5,878 nucleotides of DNA, taken from assembly GCA_007119835.1 (NCBI GenBank), contig SKOX01000071.1, forward strand, positions 1 through 5,878, read 5' to 3'. The notes under the pieces were generated by a model. It searched no databases and was not told the DNA's origin. It worked only from the letters and a program-made list of their open reading frames with translations. Both the position numbers and the translations under genes were made by a program. Below, piece by piece: positions 1 through 5,867 of this stretch (position 1 is the first letter of the stretch; the number at the start of each line of letters is the position of its first letter). Source of the stretch: Paracoccaceae bacterium (lineage in GTDB: Bacteria; Pseudomonadota; Alphaproteobacteria; Rhodobacterales; Rhodobacteraceae).

Positions 1-725
1 GCGTTCGTCGTCGCCTGCCCGACGCCCTGCGCGCCGCGCGCCGAGGTGTAGCCGTGAAAGCAGCCCATCGTCGACAGGATGAAGCCGAACACGGCCGCCT
101 TGATCAGCCCCGAGGTCACGTCCGCCGTCGTGAGGAAGTCGACGGTGTTGCGGATGTAGGTGCCAGCGTCGAAGCCGAGCCGCTCGGTCCCGACCAGGAA
201 GCCGCCCATGATCCCGATGACGTCGCCGATCCCGACCAGCACCGGCAGCGCCAGCGTCGCCGCCAGGATCCGCGGCACCACGAGGTATTTCATCGGCTCG
301 GTCGAGAGCGTCGTCAGCGCGTCGATCTGCTCGGTCACCCGCATGGTGCCGAGCTCGGCCGCGATCGACGACGACACCCGGCCCGCGACCATCAGCCCGC
401 CGAGCACCGGGCCGAGCTCGCGCACGATGCCGATGGCGACGATCGAGGGAACCACCTGCTCGGCGTTGAACCGCGCGCCGCCGGCGTAGATCTGCAGCGC
501 CAGCGCCCCGCCGGTGAAGAGCGCCGTGAGGCCCACGACCGGCAGCGAGAAATACCCGATCCGGATCAGCTGAAGCCCCAGCTGCCGCGGGTAGAACGGC
601 GGGCGGACCAGATGCGACAGCGCCTCCGCCGTGAACAGCACCACCCGCCCCACCGCCCCGAAGAGCGCGAGGGTCGAGCGCCCGATCGAGGCGAGAAAGC
701 CCTGGACGAGGGAGACGAGGATCAT
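1..725 (-). CDS. mlaE: MlaE-type lipid ABC transporter permease, C-terminus cut by window edge
   Basis: Inner-membrane permease of the MlaE/Ttg2B/YrbE family, which works with an MlaF ATPase and an MlaD MCE-domain protein to move phospholipids between the inner and outer membranes. The minus strand gives 241 codons and then leaves the window, so about 15-30 C-terminal residues are probably missing. Family signatures seen are RELGPVLGGLMVAGRVSS (residues 102-119), AAELGTMRVTEQIDAL (122-137), a central hydrophobic stretch at about 153-178, and GLIKAAVFGFILSTMGCFHGY (206-226, shown in part by GLIKA and MGCFHGY). An in-frame TGA at 729-731 lies two codons upstream, so ATG at 725-723 is the earliest possible start. 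No clear Shine-Dalgarno precedes it. It is transcribed in the same direction as alr, 114 bp downstream of the alr stop, most of which is a tandem repeat. The mlaF and mlaD partners would be expected beyond the left edge, by inference only. Confidence 0.93.
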   Translation of the reverse strand, partial: MILVSLVQGFLASIGRSTLALFGAVGRVVLFTAEALSHLVRPPFYPRQLGLQLIRIGYFSLPVVGLTALFTGGALALQIYAGGARFNAEQVVPSIVAIGIVRELGPVLGGLMVAGRVSSSIAAELGTMRVTEQIDALTTLSTEPMKYLVVPRILAATLALPVLVGIGDVIGIMGGFLVGTERLGFDAGTYIRNTVDFLTTADVTSGLIKAAVFGFILSTMGCFHGYTSARGAQGVGQATTN

Positions 726-735
726 CGGTCACGCG

Positions 736-865
736 TCATGGGCCGGCCGGGCCGGCGGTGGTCATGGGCCGGCTGAGCCGGCGGTGGTCATTGGCCGGCT
801 GAGCCGGCGGTGGTCATTGGCCGGCTGAGCCGGCGGTGGTCATGGGCCGGCCGGGCCGGCGGGGT
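736..865. repeat. Five-copy 26-bp tandem repeat with hairpin potential at the alr-mlaE junction
   Basis: Units begin at 736, 762, 788, 814 and 840, each opening with TCAT on the plus strand. The units at 788 and 814 are identical. The unit at 762 differs from them by one base. The unit at 736 has CCG where the others have TGA in the centre, and the unit at 840 matches the 736 unit at all but two bases at its right end. Each core reads GCCGGC-3 nt-GCCGGC, a 6-bp stem with a three-base loop. The fifth unit lies inside alr and supplies its last codons and TGA stop, so the array may have grown by duplication of the alr 3' end. Because 26 is not a multiple of three and each unit carries a TGA on the minus strand, the array closes all three minus-strand frames. 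It fills nearly all of the alr-mlaE gap. It could stabilise or attenuate the transcript, or be a passive slippage product. Confidence 0.95.
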
Positions 866-1913
866 CCGCTCCCGTGTAGACGCGTTCGTAGCGGTCGCCA
901 AGCGCCGTGAGGATCTCGTAGCCGATCGTTCCGGCCGCATCGGCGAGGGCGTCGATCCCCTGATGCGGGTTCAGGATGTCGAGCCGGGCGGGCACCTCGG
1001 CAAGCCCGGTGACGTCGACGGTGATCAGGTCCATCGAAACCCGGCCGACGAGCGGGCAGGGGACGTCGCCCGCGAACAGCGCGGGCCTCCCCGCGCCGAT
1101 CCGCCGGATCAGCCCGTCGGCGTAGCCGGCCGAGACCGTCGCGATCCGCCGTCGCCCGGCCGCGACCCAGGCGGCGCCGTAGCCGACCGTCTCGCCGGGC
1201 GCGACTTCGCGCACCTGGATCACCGGCAGCGACAGCCGCACCACCGGTCGCGCCCCGGCGAAGGGCAGCCCGCCATAGAGCCCGATCCCCGGCCGGGTCA
1301 TCGCGAAGTGGTAGTCCGGCCCGAGCAGGATGCCGCCCGTGGCGGCGAGGCTCGCCGGCGTCTCCGGCAGCCCGCCCAGCATGGTGCGGAAGGCGCGAAG
1401 CTGACCGGCGTTCTGCGCATGCCCCGGCTCGTCGGCGCAGGCGAGATGGCTGATCACCAGGACCGGCGCGACACCGTCCAGCACCGCCGCGACCGCGGAG
1501 AGGTCGGCCGGCTCGAGCCCGAGCCGGTTCATGCCGCTGTCGAGCTGCAGCGCGAACGGCCGGTCGGGCAGCTCCCGCAGGAAGTTCGCCACCTGCGCCG
1601 GGCTGTTGAGGCAGGGCACGAGGTCGTGCGCCGCGAAGAGCGGCTCGTCGCCCGGCATCATCCCGGAGAAGACGTAGATCGCGGGCCCCGGGCCGAGGAG
1701 GTCGCGCAGCGTCGCCCCCTCCTCGGCGATCGCCACGAAGAAGCTGCGCGCGCCCGCCGCGGCGAGCGCCGGCGCGACCCGGGCGACGCCGAGGCCGTAG
1801 GCGTCGGCCTTCACGACCGCCGCCGTCTCCACGTCCGGACCCGACCGGGCGTCGAGGGCGCGCCAGTTGGCGGCGATGGCGTCGAGATCGATGGTCAGGC
1901 GGGCGCGGGCCAT
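840..1913 (-). CDS. alr: Alanine racemase (PLP-dependent, fold type III)
   Basis: Cytoplasmic enzyme interconverting L- and D-alanine, supplying D-alanine for peptidoglycan. The 357-residue product has an N-terminal TIM barrel and a C-terminal beta domain. Key residues are visible: the PLP lysine K35 in [11 protein letters not shown]130 in DSGMNRLG, H156 in SHLACADE, R207 in RPGIGLYGG, the second catalytic base Y245 in VGYGAAW, M294 in VGRVSMD and Y332 in [12 protein letters not shown] at 1913-1911 was chosen because AGGA lies seven bases upstream and the protein then opens [17 protein letters not shown], as is usual for the family. A further in-frame ATG at 1982 would add 23 residues rich in Pro, Ala and Arg without a ribosome site. 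Two oddities are seen. The usual SLANSGG-like phosphate-binding segment reads SLAATGG (188-194). The C-terminal tail DPAGPAGP is encoded by one unit of the 26-bp tandem repeat. The gene is 209 bp from dnaB and probably has its own promoter. Confidence 0.97.
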   Translation of the reverse strand: MARARLTIDLDAIAANWRALDARSGPDVETAAVVKADAYGLGVARVAPALAAAGARSFFVAIAEEGATLRDLLGPGPAIYVFSGMMPGDEPLFAAHDLVPCLNSPAQVANFLRELPDRPFALQLDSGMNRLGLEPADLSAVAAVLDGVAPVLVISHLACADEPGHAQNAGQLRAFRTMLGGLPETPASLAATGGILLGPDYHFAMTRPGIGLYGGLPFAGARPVVRLSLPVIQVREVAPGETVGYGAAWVAAGRRRIATVSAGYADGLIRRIGAGRPALFAGDVPCPLVGRVSMDLITVDVTGLAEVPARLDILNPHQGIDALADAAGTIGYEILTALGDRYERVYTGADPAGPAGP

Positions 1914-1920
1914 GGCTCGT

Positions 1921-1924
1921 TCCT
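1921..1924 (-). promoter_or_regulatory. Ribosome binding site of alr
   Basis: The minus strand reads AGGA followed by seven bases (ACGAGCC) and ATG. This favours the start at 1913 over the longer in-frame ATG at 1982, which has no comparable purine-rich element. Confidence 0.7.
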
Positions 1925-1990
1925 GAGACTGCGGGCCATCAGGAGCGGGCCGCGCCGGCGCGGTCAAGCCCACCGACCGCAACCTCGCGC

Positions 1991-2025
1991 GACGTTAACC
2001 ATCATTCTCCGATCATTTTTATCGA
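1991..2025 (-). promoter_or_regulatory. A+T-rich presumptive core promoter region of alr
   Basis: Bases 1991-2070 are about 44% G+C, far below the surrounding sequence. This is typical of a promoter in a G+C-rich genome. On the minus strand GATAAAAAT (2023-2015) is the best -10-like element. No convincing -35 hexamer lies 16-18 bp upstream; that space is taken by the periodic CGTATG repeats, which would fit an activator-dependent promoter. Direction towards alr is inferred from gene order. The exact -10 assignment is uncertain. Confidence 0.35.
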
Positions 2026-2075
2026 CATACGAACGCCATACGGTTTGCATATGTTTCCCATACGCAACGCATACC
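2026..2075. promoter_or_regulatory. Five direct hexamer repeats at exact 11-bp spacing, likely regulator-binding array
   Basis: On the plus strand CATACG, CATACG, CATATG, CATACG and CATACC begin at 2026, 2037, 2048, 2059 and 2070, exactly 11 bp apart. CATA is invariant in all five. The five-base spacers (AACGC, GTTTG, TTTCC, CAACG and, after the last hexamer, GCGCA) are not conserved. Conserved hexamers with unrelated spacers at one helical turn argue for protein-binding sites on one DNA face rather than recent duplication. OmpR/PhoB-family response regulators are known to bind head-to-tail 11-bp repeats, so one of these is a reasonable guess, but the regulator cannot be named from sequence. 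The array sits between dnaB and alr, about 110 bp upstream of the alr start. Confidence 0.7.
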
Positions 2076-2122
2076 GCGCATCCACTCGTTGACGGGTGCG
2101 TCTGCCGGCGAATCGGCCGCCG

Positions 2123-3607
2123 TCAGGCGAAGTCCCGCGCCCCGAGCTGATGCTCGCGCACGAGGTTGGAGAACCGGGTGAACTGTCCCTCGAAGGCGAG
2201 CTCGACCGAGCCGATCGGCCCGTGGCGCTGCTTGCCGACGATCACCTCGGCCTTGCCCTGCAGCCGGCTCATCGCCTGCTGCCACTCGAGCATCTCCGCC
2301 GTCCGGTCCTCCGACGGCTTCTCGCGCTCGCGGTAGTATTCCTCGCGGAAGACGAACATCACCACGTCGGCGTCCTGCTCGATCGAGCCCGATTCGCGCA
2401 GGTCCGAGAGCTGCGGCCGCTTGTCCTCCCGGCTCTCGACCTGGCGCGAGAGCTGCGAGAGCGCGATCACCGGGATGTTGAGCTCCTTGGCGATGGCCTT
2501 AAGCCCCTGCGTTATCTCGGATATTTCCTGGACACGGCCTTCCGAGCGCACCGTCGCCGGCCGCACCAGCTGCAGGTAGTCGACGAACAGCACGTCGAGC
2601 CCCACGGTCCGCTTCAGGCGCCTGGCGCGCGCGGCGAGCGTCGAGATCGGCAGGGCGGGCGTGTCGTCGATGTAGAGCGGGCAGGCTTCGAGGTCCTTCG
2701 CGGCGTGCAGGAAGCGGCGGAACTCCTCCTCCTCCATCTCGCCGCGCCGGATGCGCTCGGAGGGAATGCGCGCGGCTTCCGACAGGATGCGCGCGGCGAG
2801 CTGCTCGGACGACATCTCGAGCGAGTAGAACCCGACGACGCCGCCCTCCACGGTGCCTTCCGTCCCGTCCGGCCGGATGCCCTTGCGGTAGGCCTTGGCG
2901 ATGTTGAAGGCGATGTTGGTCGCGAGCGCCGTCTTGCCCATCGAAGGCCGCCCGGCGAGGATCAGGAGGTCGGACTGATGCAGGCCGCCGAGCTTCTTGT
3001 CGAGATCCATCAGGCCTGACGAGATCCCGGCGAGCTTTCCCTCCCGCTGGTAGGCGGCGTTGGCGACGTGCACCGCCTGGGTGACTGCCTGAAGAAAGCT
3101 CTGGAACCCCTTGTCCACACGGCCTTGTTCGCCGAGCTTGTAGAGCTGCTGCTCGGCCTCGACGATCTGCTCCTTCGGCCCGCTGTCGACCTCGACCCGC
3201 GACGCCTTCTCGGCGATGCTTTGGCCGATGGTGATGAGGTCGCGCCGGATCGCGAGGTCGTAGACGAGCTGCGCGTAGTCCTTCGCCGCGAAGATCGAGA
3301 TCGCCGACCCCGCGAGCCGCGCGAGATAGGCCGGCCCGCCGAGCTCCTTCAGCCCCTCGTCGTCCTCGAAGAACGGCTTGAGCGTCACCGGGCTCGCGAG
3401 AGCGTTCTTCTGGATGCGCCGCGCCGCCGTCGCGAAGATCCGGCCGTGCACGGGGTCGTAAAAATGCGACTCGTTCACCAGGCTCGCGACCCGGTCGTAG
3501 ACCTCGTTGTTGACCAGGAGGGCACCGAGAAGCGCCTGTTCGGCCTCGATGTTGTGGGGAAGCGCGATCGCGCCAATCCCCGGCGGCACCGGCGATCCGT
3601 CGGCCAT
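2123..3607 (-). CDS. dnaB: Replicative DNA helicase DnaB
   Basis: Hexameric ATP-dependent 5'-3' helicase that unwinds DNA at the replication fork and recruits primase. The 494-residue product is full length for the family. The N-terminal domain spans about residues 15-120 (LPHNIEAEQALLGALL at 16-31), followed by a linker and then the RecA-like domain from about 190. Visible motifs are Walker A GRPSMGKT (219-226), catalytic glutamate E264 in FYSLEMS, Walker B LFVDYLQL with D343, the SQLSRQVESR block (384-393), SDLRESGSIEQDAD (401-414) and the arginine-finger region KQRHGP (459-464). Residues 239-257 (from AYRKGIRPDGT) are longer here than I recall for E. coli DnaB, as in other alphaproteobacteria. 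I see no intein. ATG at 3607-3605 has AGGAG five bases upstream. It is divergent from the DUF2270 gene; alr follows 209 bp downstream in the same direction. Confidence 0.98.
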   Translation of the reverse strand: MADGSPVPPGIGAIALPHNIEAEQALLGALLVNNEVYDRVASLVNESHFYDPVHGRIFATAARRIQKNALASPVTLKPFFEDDEGLKELGGPAYLARLAGSAISIFAAKDYAQLVYDLAIRRDLITIGQSIAEKASRVEVDSGPKEQIVEAEQQLYKLGEQGRVDKGFQSFLQAVTQAVHVANAAYQREGKLAGISSGLMDLDKKLGGLHQSDLLILAGRPSMGKTALATNIAFNIAKAYRKGIRPDGTEGTVEGGVVGFYSLEMSSEQLAARILSEAARIPSERIRRGEMEEEEFRRFLHAAKDLEACPLYIDDTPALPISTLAARARRLKRTVGLDVLFVDYLQLVRPATVRSEGRVQEISEITQGLKAIAKELNIPVIALSQLSRQVESREDKRPQLSDLRESGSIEQDADVVMFVFREEYYREREKPSEDRTAEMLEWQQAMSRLQGKAEVIVGKQRHGPIGSVELAFEGQFTRFSNLVREHQLGARDFA

Positions 3608-3796
3608 GGTCTCTCCTGTCCCTGCTCGCAGGCCTTATGACAGCCCCGGGCGCATCTGTGGAGCGAAACCTGCCTGTGGACAGCGGGGATAGCGGGGACG
3701 GGGCTCGAACCGGCGCGAGCCCTGCGGCATTCTTCGTGACAGGTCCGGGTCGCGGCGCCGCGGCTGCGGGCAGAAGAAGACGACGGGAGGAACACG
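3608..3796. other. Divergent intergenic spacer between dnaB and the DUF2270 gene
   Basis: This 189-bp spacer should hold both divergent promoters, though I see no strong -35/-10 pair; TCATAAGG on the minus strand (3641-3634) is the most -10-like string before dnaB. It contains two TGTGGA motifs (3657-3662 and 3675-3680, 18 bp apart), a short tandem duplication AGCGGGGAT/AGCGGGGAC (3682-3699) and the inverted repeat listed separately. The ribosome site GGGAGG (3785-3790) of the DUF2270 gene closes it. No tRNA or small gene is supported. Confidence 0.55.
3699..3724. repeat. Inverted repeat in the divergent dnaB/DUF2270 spacer
   Basis: GGGCTCG (3701-3707) and CGAGCCC (3716-3722) form a perfect 7-bp inverted repeat around an 8-base loop. 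It extends to 9 bp with one G-T wobble. No T-run follows on either strand, so it is a poor rho-independent terminator. An operator or a chance G+C-rich palindrome are both possible. Confidence 0.4.
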
Positions 3797-4480
3797 ATGG
3801 CTCATGGCGGCGAGGCCCGCGTCGAGCGGCCGCATCCCTACGACTCTGCCGAAATTGGCGCGCTCGCGCATCTCTACCGCGGCGAGGTCTACCGCTCGAC
3901 GCTGTGGCGGCAGCGGCTCGACCACACGACGAACTGGGCGGTGGTGACGACGGGCATCGCGCTCTCGCTGTCCTTCGCGGCGCCGGACGCGTCGCCGTTG
4001 CCGCTGATCCTCGTCGGGCTTCTCGTGGTCGTGTTCCTGATCTTCGAGGCCCGGCGCTACCGCTACTTCAACGTCTGGCGCGCCCGCTGCCGGCTGCTCG
4101 AAACCGATCTCTACGCGCCGCTGCTGCGCGGCGAGGGCGTGCGCCCGGACGGCAAGTGGAACGCGCTGCTCGCCGGCGACTATTGCGAGCCGCGTTTCCA
4201 CATCAGCGCGATCCGCGCGATCGGCCGGCGGCTGCGCAAGAACTACGCCTACATCCTCGCGGTGCAGGCGGTGGCCTATTTCGGCAAGATCTCGATCCAC
4301 CCCGATCCGGCGACCTCGCTCGCCGAGGTCCTCGATCGGGCGGCCGTCGGCCCGATCCCCGGCATCCTCGTCGTTTTCGCCGGTATAGCCTTCCACGGAA
4401 CCTGGATTATCCTCGCCATCTGGACGCTCCAGATCGAGAAGCGCTTCCGCCGCGGCCGGAAGCTCATCGCGATCGCCTGA
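3797..4480 (+). CDS. DUF2270 family integral membrane protein of unknown function
   Basis: The 227-residue product resembles the DUF2270 family of predicted integral membrane proteins, which has no established function. The recognised signature is LYRGEVYRSTLWRQRLDHTT (residues 26-45), directly followed by NWAVV and the first membrane segment. Likely membrane segments lie at about 47-61, 66-84, 149-163 and 184-211. The short charged block EARRYRYFNVWRARCRLLE (84-102) follows the second segment and the basic tail RFRRGRK (216-222) follows the last, which suggests cytoplasmic faces there. There is no signal peptide; the first 25 residues are polar. The start ATG has GGGAGG six bases upstream, and no better start is seen. 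The gene is divergent from dnaB and 136 bp ahead of a co-directional glutamate dehydrogenase gene. Family membership is from recognition of the motif, not from a search; the role is unknown. Confidence 0.85.
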   Translation: MAHGGEARVERPHPYDSAEIGALAHLYRGEVYRSTLWRQRLDHTTNWAVVTTGIALSLSFAAPDASPLPLILVGLLVVVFLIFEARRYRYFNVWRARCRLLETDLYAPLLRGEGVRPDGKWNALLAGDYCEPRFHISAIRAIGRRLRKNYAYILAVQAVAYFGKISIHPDPATSLAEVLDRAAVGPIPGILVVFAGIAFHGTWIILAIWTLQIEKRFRRGRKLIAIA

Positions 4481-4490
4481 GCCCGCGCCA

Positions 4491-4509
4491 CGGCGGCGGA
4501 TCGCCGCTG
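4491..4509 (+). terminator. Possible hairpin just after the DUF2270 gene
   Basis: GCGGCG (4493-4498) and CGCCGC (4502-4507) form a perfect 6-bp stem with the triloop GAT, extending to 8 bp with one wobble. It lies 10 bp after the stop codon. No T-tract follows, so it may be a weak or rho-assisted terminator or an RNA 3'-end stabiliser. Confidence 0.35.
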
Positions 4510-4553
4510 CGCCCCTGGTACGCCCGGCCGTGTCGCCTAGATCGCGCGGCGAA

Positions 4554-4592
4554 CGGTGTGGCACCGCCCGCGGGGCAGGGCCGCCCACACCG
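4554..4592 (+). promoter_or_regulatory. Inverted repeat in the leader of the dehydrogenase gene
   Basis: CGGTGTGG (4554-4561) and CCACACCG (4585-4592) are perfect 8-bp complementary arms enclosing 23 bases. Inside these, GCCC (4566-4569) and GGGC (4578-4581) can pair further. The structure ends 12 bases before the ribosome site of the dehydrogenase gene. It could act as an operator, an attenuator, or the terminator stem of the upstream gene; there is no T-run. In sequence this rich in G+C, chance is not excluded. Confidence 0.35.
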
Positions 4593-4604
4593 CCAGTCGT
4601 GCTT

Positions 4605-4610
4605 GAGAGG
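4605..4610 (+). promoter_or_regulatory. Ribosome binding site fixing a GTG start for the dehydrogenase
   Basis: GAGAGG is followed by six bases (TACCGC) and then GTG at 4617. This spacing supports GTG at 4617 rather than the upstream in-frame GTG at 4530, which would add 29 residues of low-complexity Arg/Gly/Pro sequence that run through the leader inverted repeat. Confidence 0.7.
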
Positions 4611-4616
4611 TACCGC

Positions 4617-5867
4617 GTGTCTGAAGAAAACAGCAACGATCCGTCCGGCTTCGACCGGCTGCGCCGCGCGGCAGAGCACGTGCCCGGCGCGGAGGCCGCG
4701 CTCGCCCGGCTCGCCATGCCGCTCGAAATGCGCGCGCTCCGTCTCGCGCTCGACCGCGACGACGGCACGCGCACCTACCTGCCGGCCTGGCGCTGCCGCT
4801 ACGACGACGCGCTCGGGCCGACCAAGGGCGGTCTGCGCTTCCATCAAGGCCTCGACGCCGCGACCGTCGAGCGCCTCGCGTTCGAGATGACGGTGAAGTG
4901 CGCGGTCATGGACCTCCCCTATGGCGGGGCAAAGGGCGGTGTGCGCGTCGACCCGAAGGCGCTCTCGGCTGCGGAGCGGCGCCGGCTTGCGGCCGCATAT
5001 GCCCGCGCCTTTGCCGACACGATCGGCCCGGAGCGCGACGTCCCGGCCCCCGATGTCGGCACCGACGCCGGCGTGATGGGCGTCATCGCCGACGCCTACG
5101 CCGGCGCGACCGGCCGTCACGCCCCCGGCGTCGTCACCGGCAAGCCGCTCGCGGCGGGCGGCATTGCCGGGCGGGAGGAGGCGACCGGACGCGGCGCCTT
5201 CTGCCTGGTGCAGCAGCTCTCCCAAGCGCTCGGGCTCAGCAGCGTCTGCCGGGTCGCGGTCCAGGGCTTCGGCAATGCCGGCATGCACATGGCCGAGCTC
5301 CTGGCGGGGACGGGCCGCCGGATGGTCGCGGTCTCCGACAGCTCGGCCACCCTCGTCTGCGAGGACGGGCTCGATCTCGGCCCGGTGGCGGCGGCCAAGC
5401 GCGAGGGCCAGTCGCTCGCGGATCTCGACGGGCTCGGCGGCGGCCGCGTCCGCGACCGCGACGCGATCCTGTCGCTCGACTGCGACCTCCTGGTGCCGGC
5501 CGCGCTCGGCGGCGCCATCACCGGGGCGAATGCGGGTGGTGTCGGCGCGCGGGTGATCCTGGAGCTCGCCAACGGCCCCGTCACGGGCGAGGCCGACACC
5601 ATCCTCGCCGAGCGCGGCATCACCGTCGTGCCCGACGTGCTCGCCAATGCCGGCGGCGTCACGGTCTCGCATTTCGAGTCGCTGCAGAACCGCCAGGGCG
5701 AGGCGTGGCCCGAGGAGCGGGTCCGGGAACGGCTCAGCGAGGCGATGGGCCGCTGCGGCGCCGCCGTGGCGGAGCTTGCCCGCGACTGCGGCCTCACGCT
5801 CCGCGAGGCAGCCTATGTCCGCGCCCTCGAGCGGCTCGCAGCGGCCGTGGCTGCGCGCGGCTGTTGA
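4617..5867 (+). CDS. Glu/Leu/Phe/Val dehydrogenase family enzyme, probably glutamate dehydrogenase
   Basis: Cytoplasmic NAD(P)-dependent enzyme that would interconvert L-glutamate and 2-oxoglutarate plus ammonia. The 416-residue length fits the hexameric class. The N-terminal substrate domain shows K70 in GPTKGGLRFH, K94 in MTVKCAV, the catalytic lysine K106 in YGGAKGG and D146 in PAPDVGTD. These match the K89, K113, K125 and D165 set described for clostridial glutamate dehydrogenase. TGKP...GGIAGREEATGRG spans 174-192, the Rossmann motif is VQGFGNAG (215-222), and S351 lies in GGVTVSHFE. K70 and S351 are the positions that contact the glutamate side-chain carboxylate; leucine and phenylalanine dehydrogenases usually differ at the lysine, so glutamate is favoured. 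Cofactor choice cannot be settled, although D241 at the end of the second strand is seen. The start is GTG with GAGAGG six bases upstream. It is co-directional with the DUF2270 gene, 136 bp away. The last residue is cysteine and the stop lies 11 bases from the window end. Confidence 0.94.
   Translation: MSEENSNDPSGFDRLRRAAEHVPGAEAALARLAMPLEMRALRLALDRDDGTRTYLPAWRCRYDDALGPTKGGLRFHQGLDAATVERLAFEMTVKCAVMDLPYGGAKGGVRVDPKALSAAERRRLAAAYARAFADTIGPERDVPAPDVGTDAGVMGVIADAYAGATGRHAPGVVTGKPLAAGGIAGREEATGRGAFCLVQQLSQALGLSSVCRVAVQGFGNAGMHMAELLAGTGRRMVAVSDSSATLVCEDGLDLGPVAAAKREGQSLADLDGLGGGRVRDRDAILSLDCDLLVPAALGGAITGANAGGVGARVILELANGPVTGEADTILAERGITVVPDVLANAGGVTVSHFESLQNRQGEAWPEERVRERLSEAMGRCGAAVAELARDCGLTLREAAYVRALERLAAAVAARGC

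Noticed and set aside
54..776. Long plus-strand open frames opposite mlaE, alr and dnaB (for example 54-776, 810-2150, 2096-3019, 3068-3640)
   Set aside because: They are rich in Arg, Asp, His, Pro and Gly with no family motifs, and lie antisense to genes with clear conserved residues. Such frames are expected in G+C-rich DNA.
736..865. A CRISPR array reading of the 26-bp repeats
   Set aside because: The units are contiguous with no unique spacers, and no cas genes are nearby.
1950..1963. A perfect 14-bp palindrome (CCGCGCCGGCGCGG) in the alr leader
   Set aside because: It is made only of G and C with no loop and no conserved context; such palindromes arise often at this base composition.
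2077..2100. Possible terminator stem between dnaB and alr (CGCATCC/GGGTGCG)
   Set aside because: It is 7 bp with a wobble on the plus strand, becomes a C-A mismatch in the minus-strand transcript, and no T-tract follows.
2019..2285. An 88-codon minus-strand frame overlapping the dnaB 3' end and the 11-bp repeat array
   Set aside because: Most of it is another frame of dnaB. The remainder runs through the periodic repeats, with no ribosome site and no recognisable motif.
3111..3119. A near-consensus DnaA box (TTGTCCACA) inside dnaB
   Set aside because: It lies within conserved coding sequence (VDK codons on the minus strand) and is isolated, so chance is the simplest explanation.
3699..3712. 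A tRNA T-loop-like string (GGTTCGAGCCCC on the minus strand) suggesting a tRNA or an attachment site remnant
   Set aside because: No matching acceptor stem, no anticodon loop with U33, a mismatch in the T-stem and no CCA end. The string is explained by one arm and loop of the local inverted repeat.
4464..5672. A 402-codon minus-strand frame opposite the dehydrogenase gene
   Set aside because: Shadow of the dehydrogenase coding sequence; its composition is low-complexity and there is no family signature.
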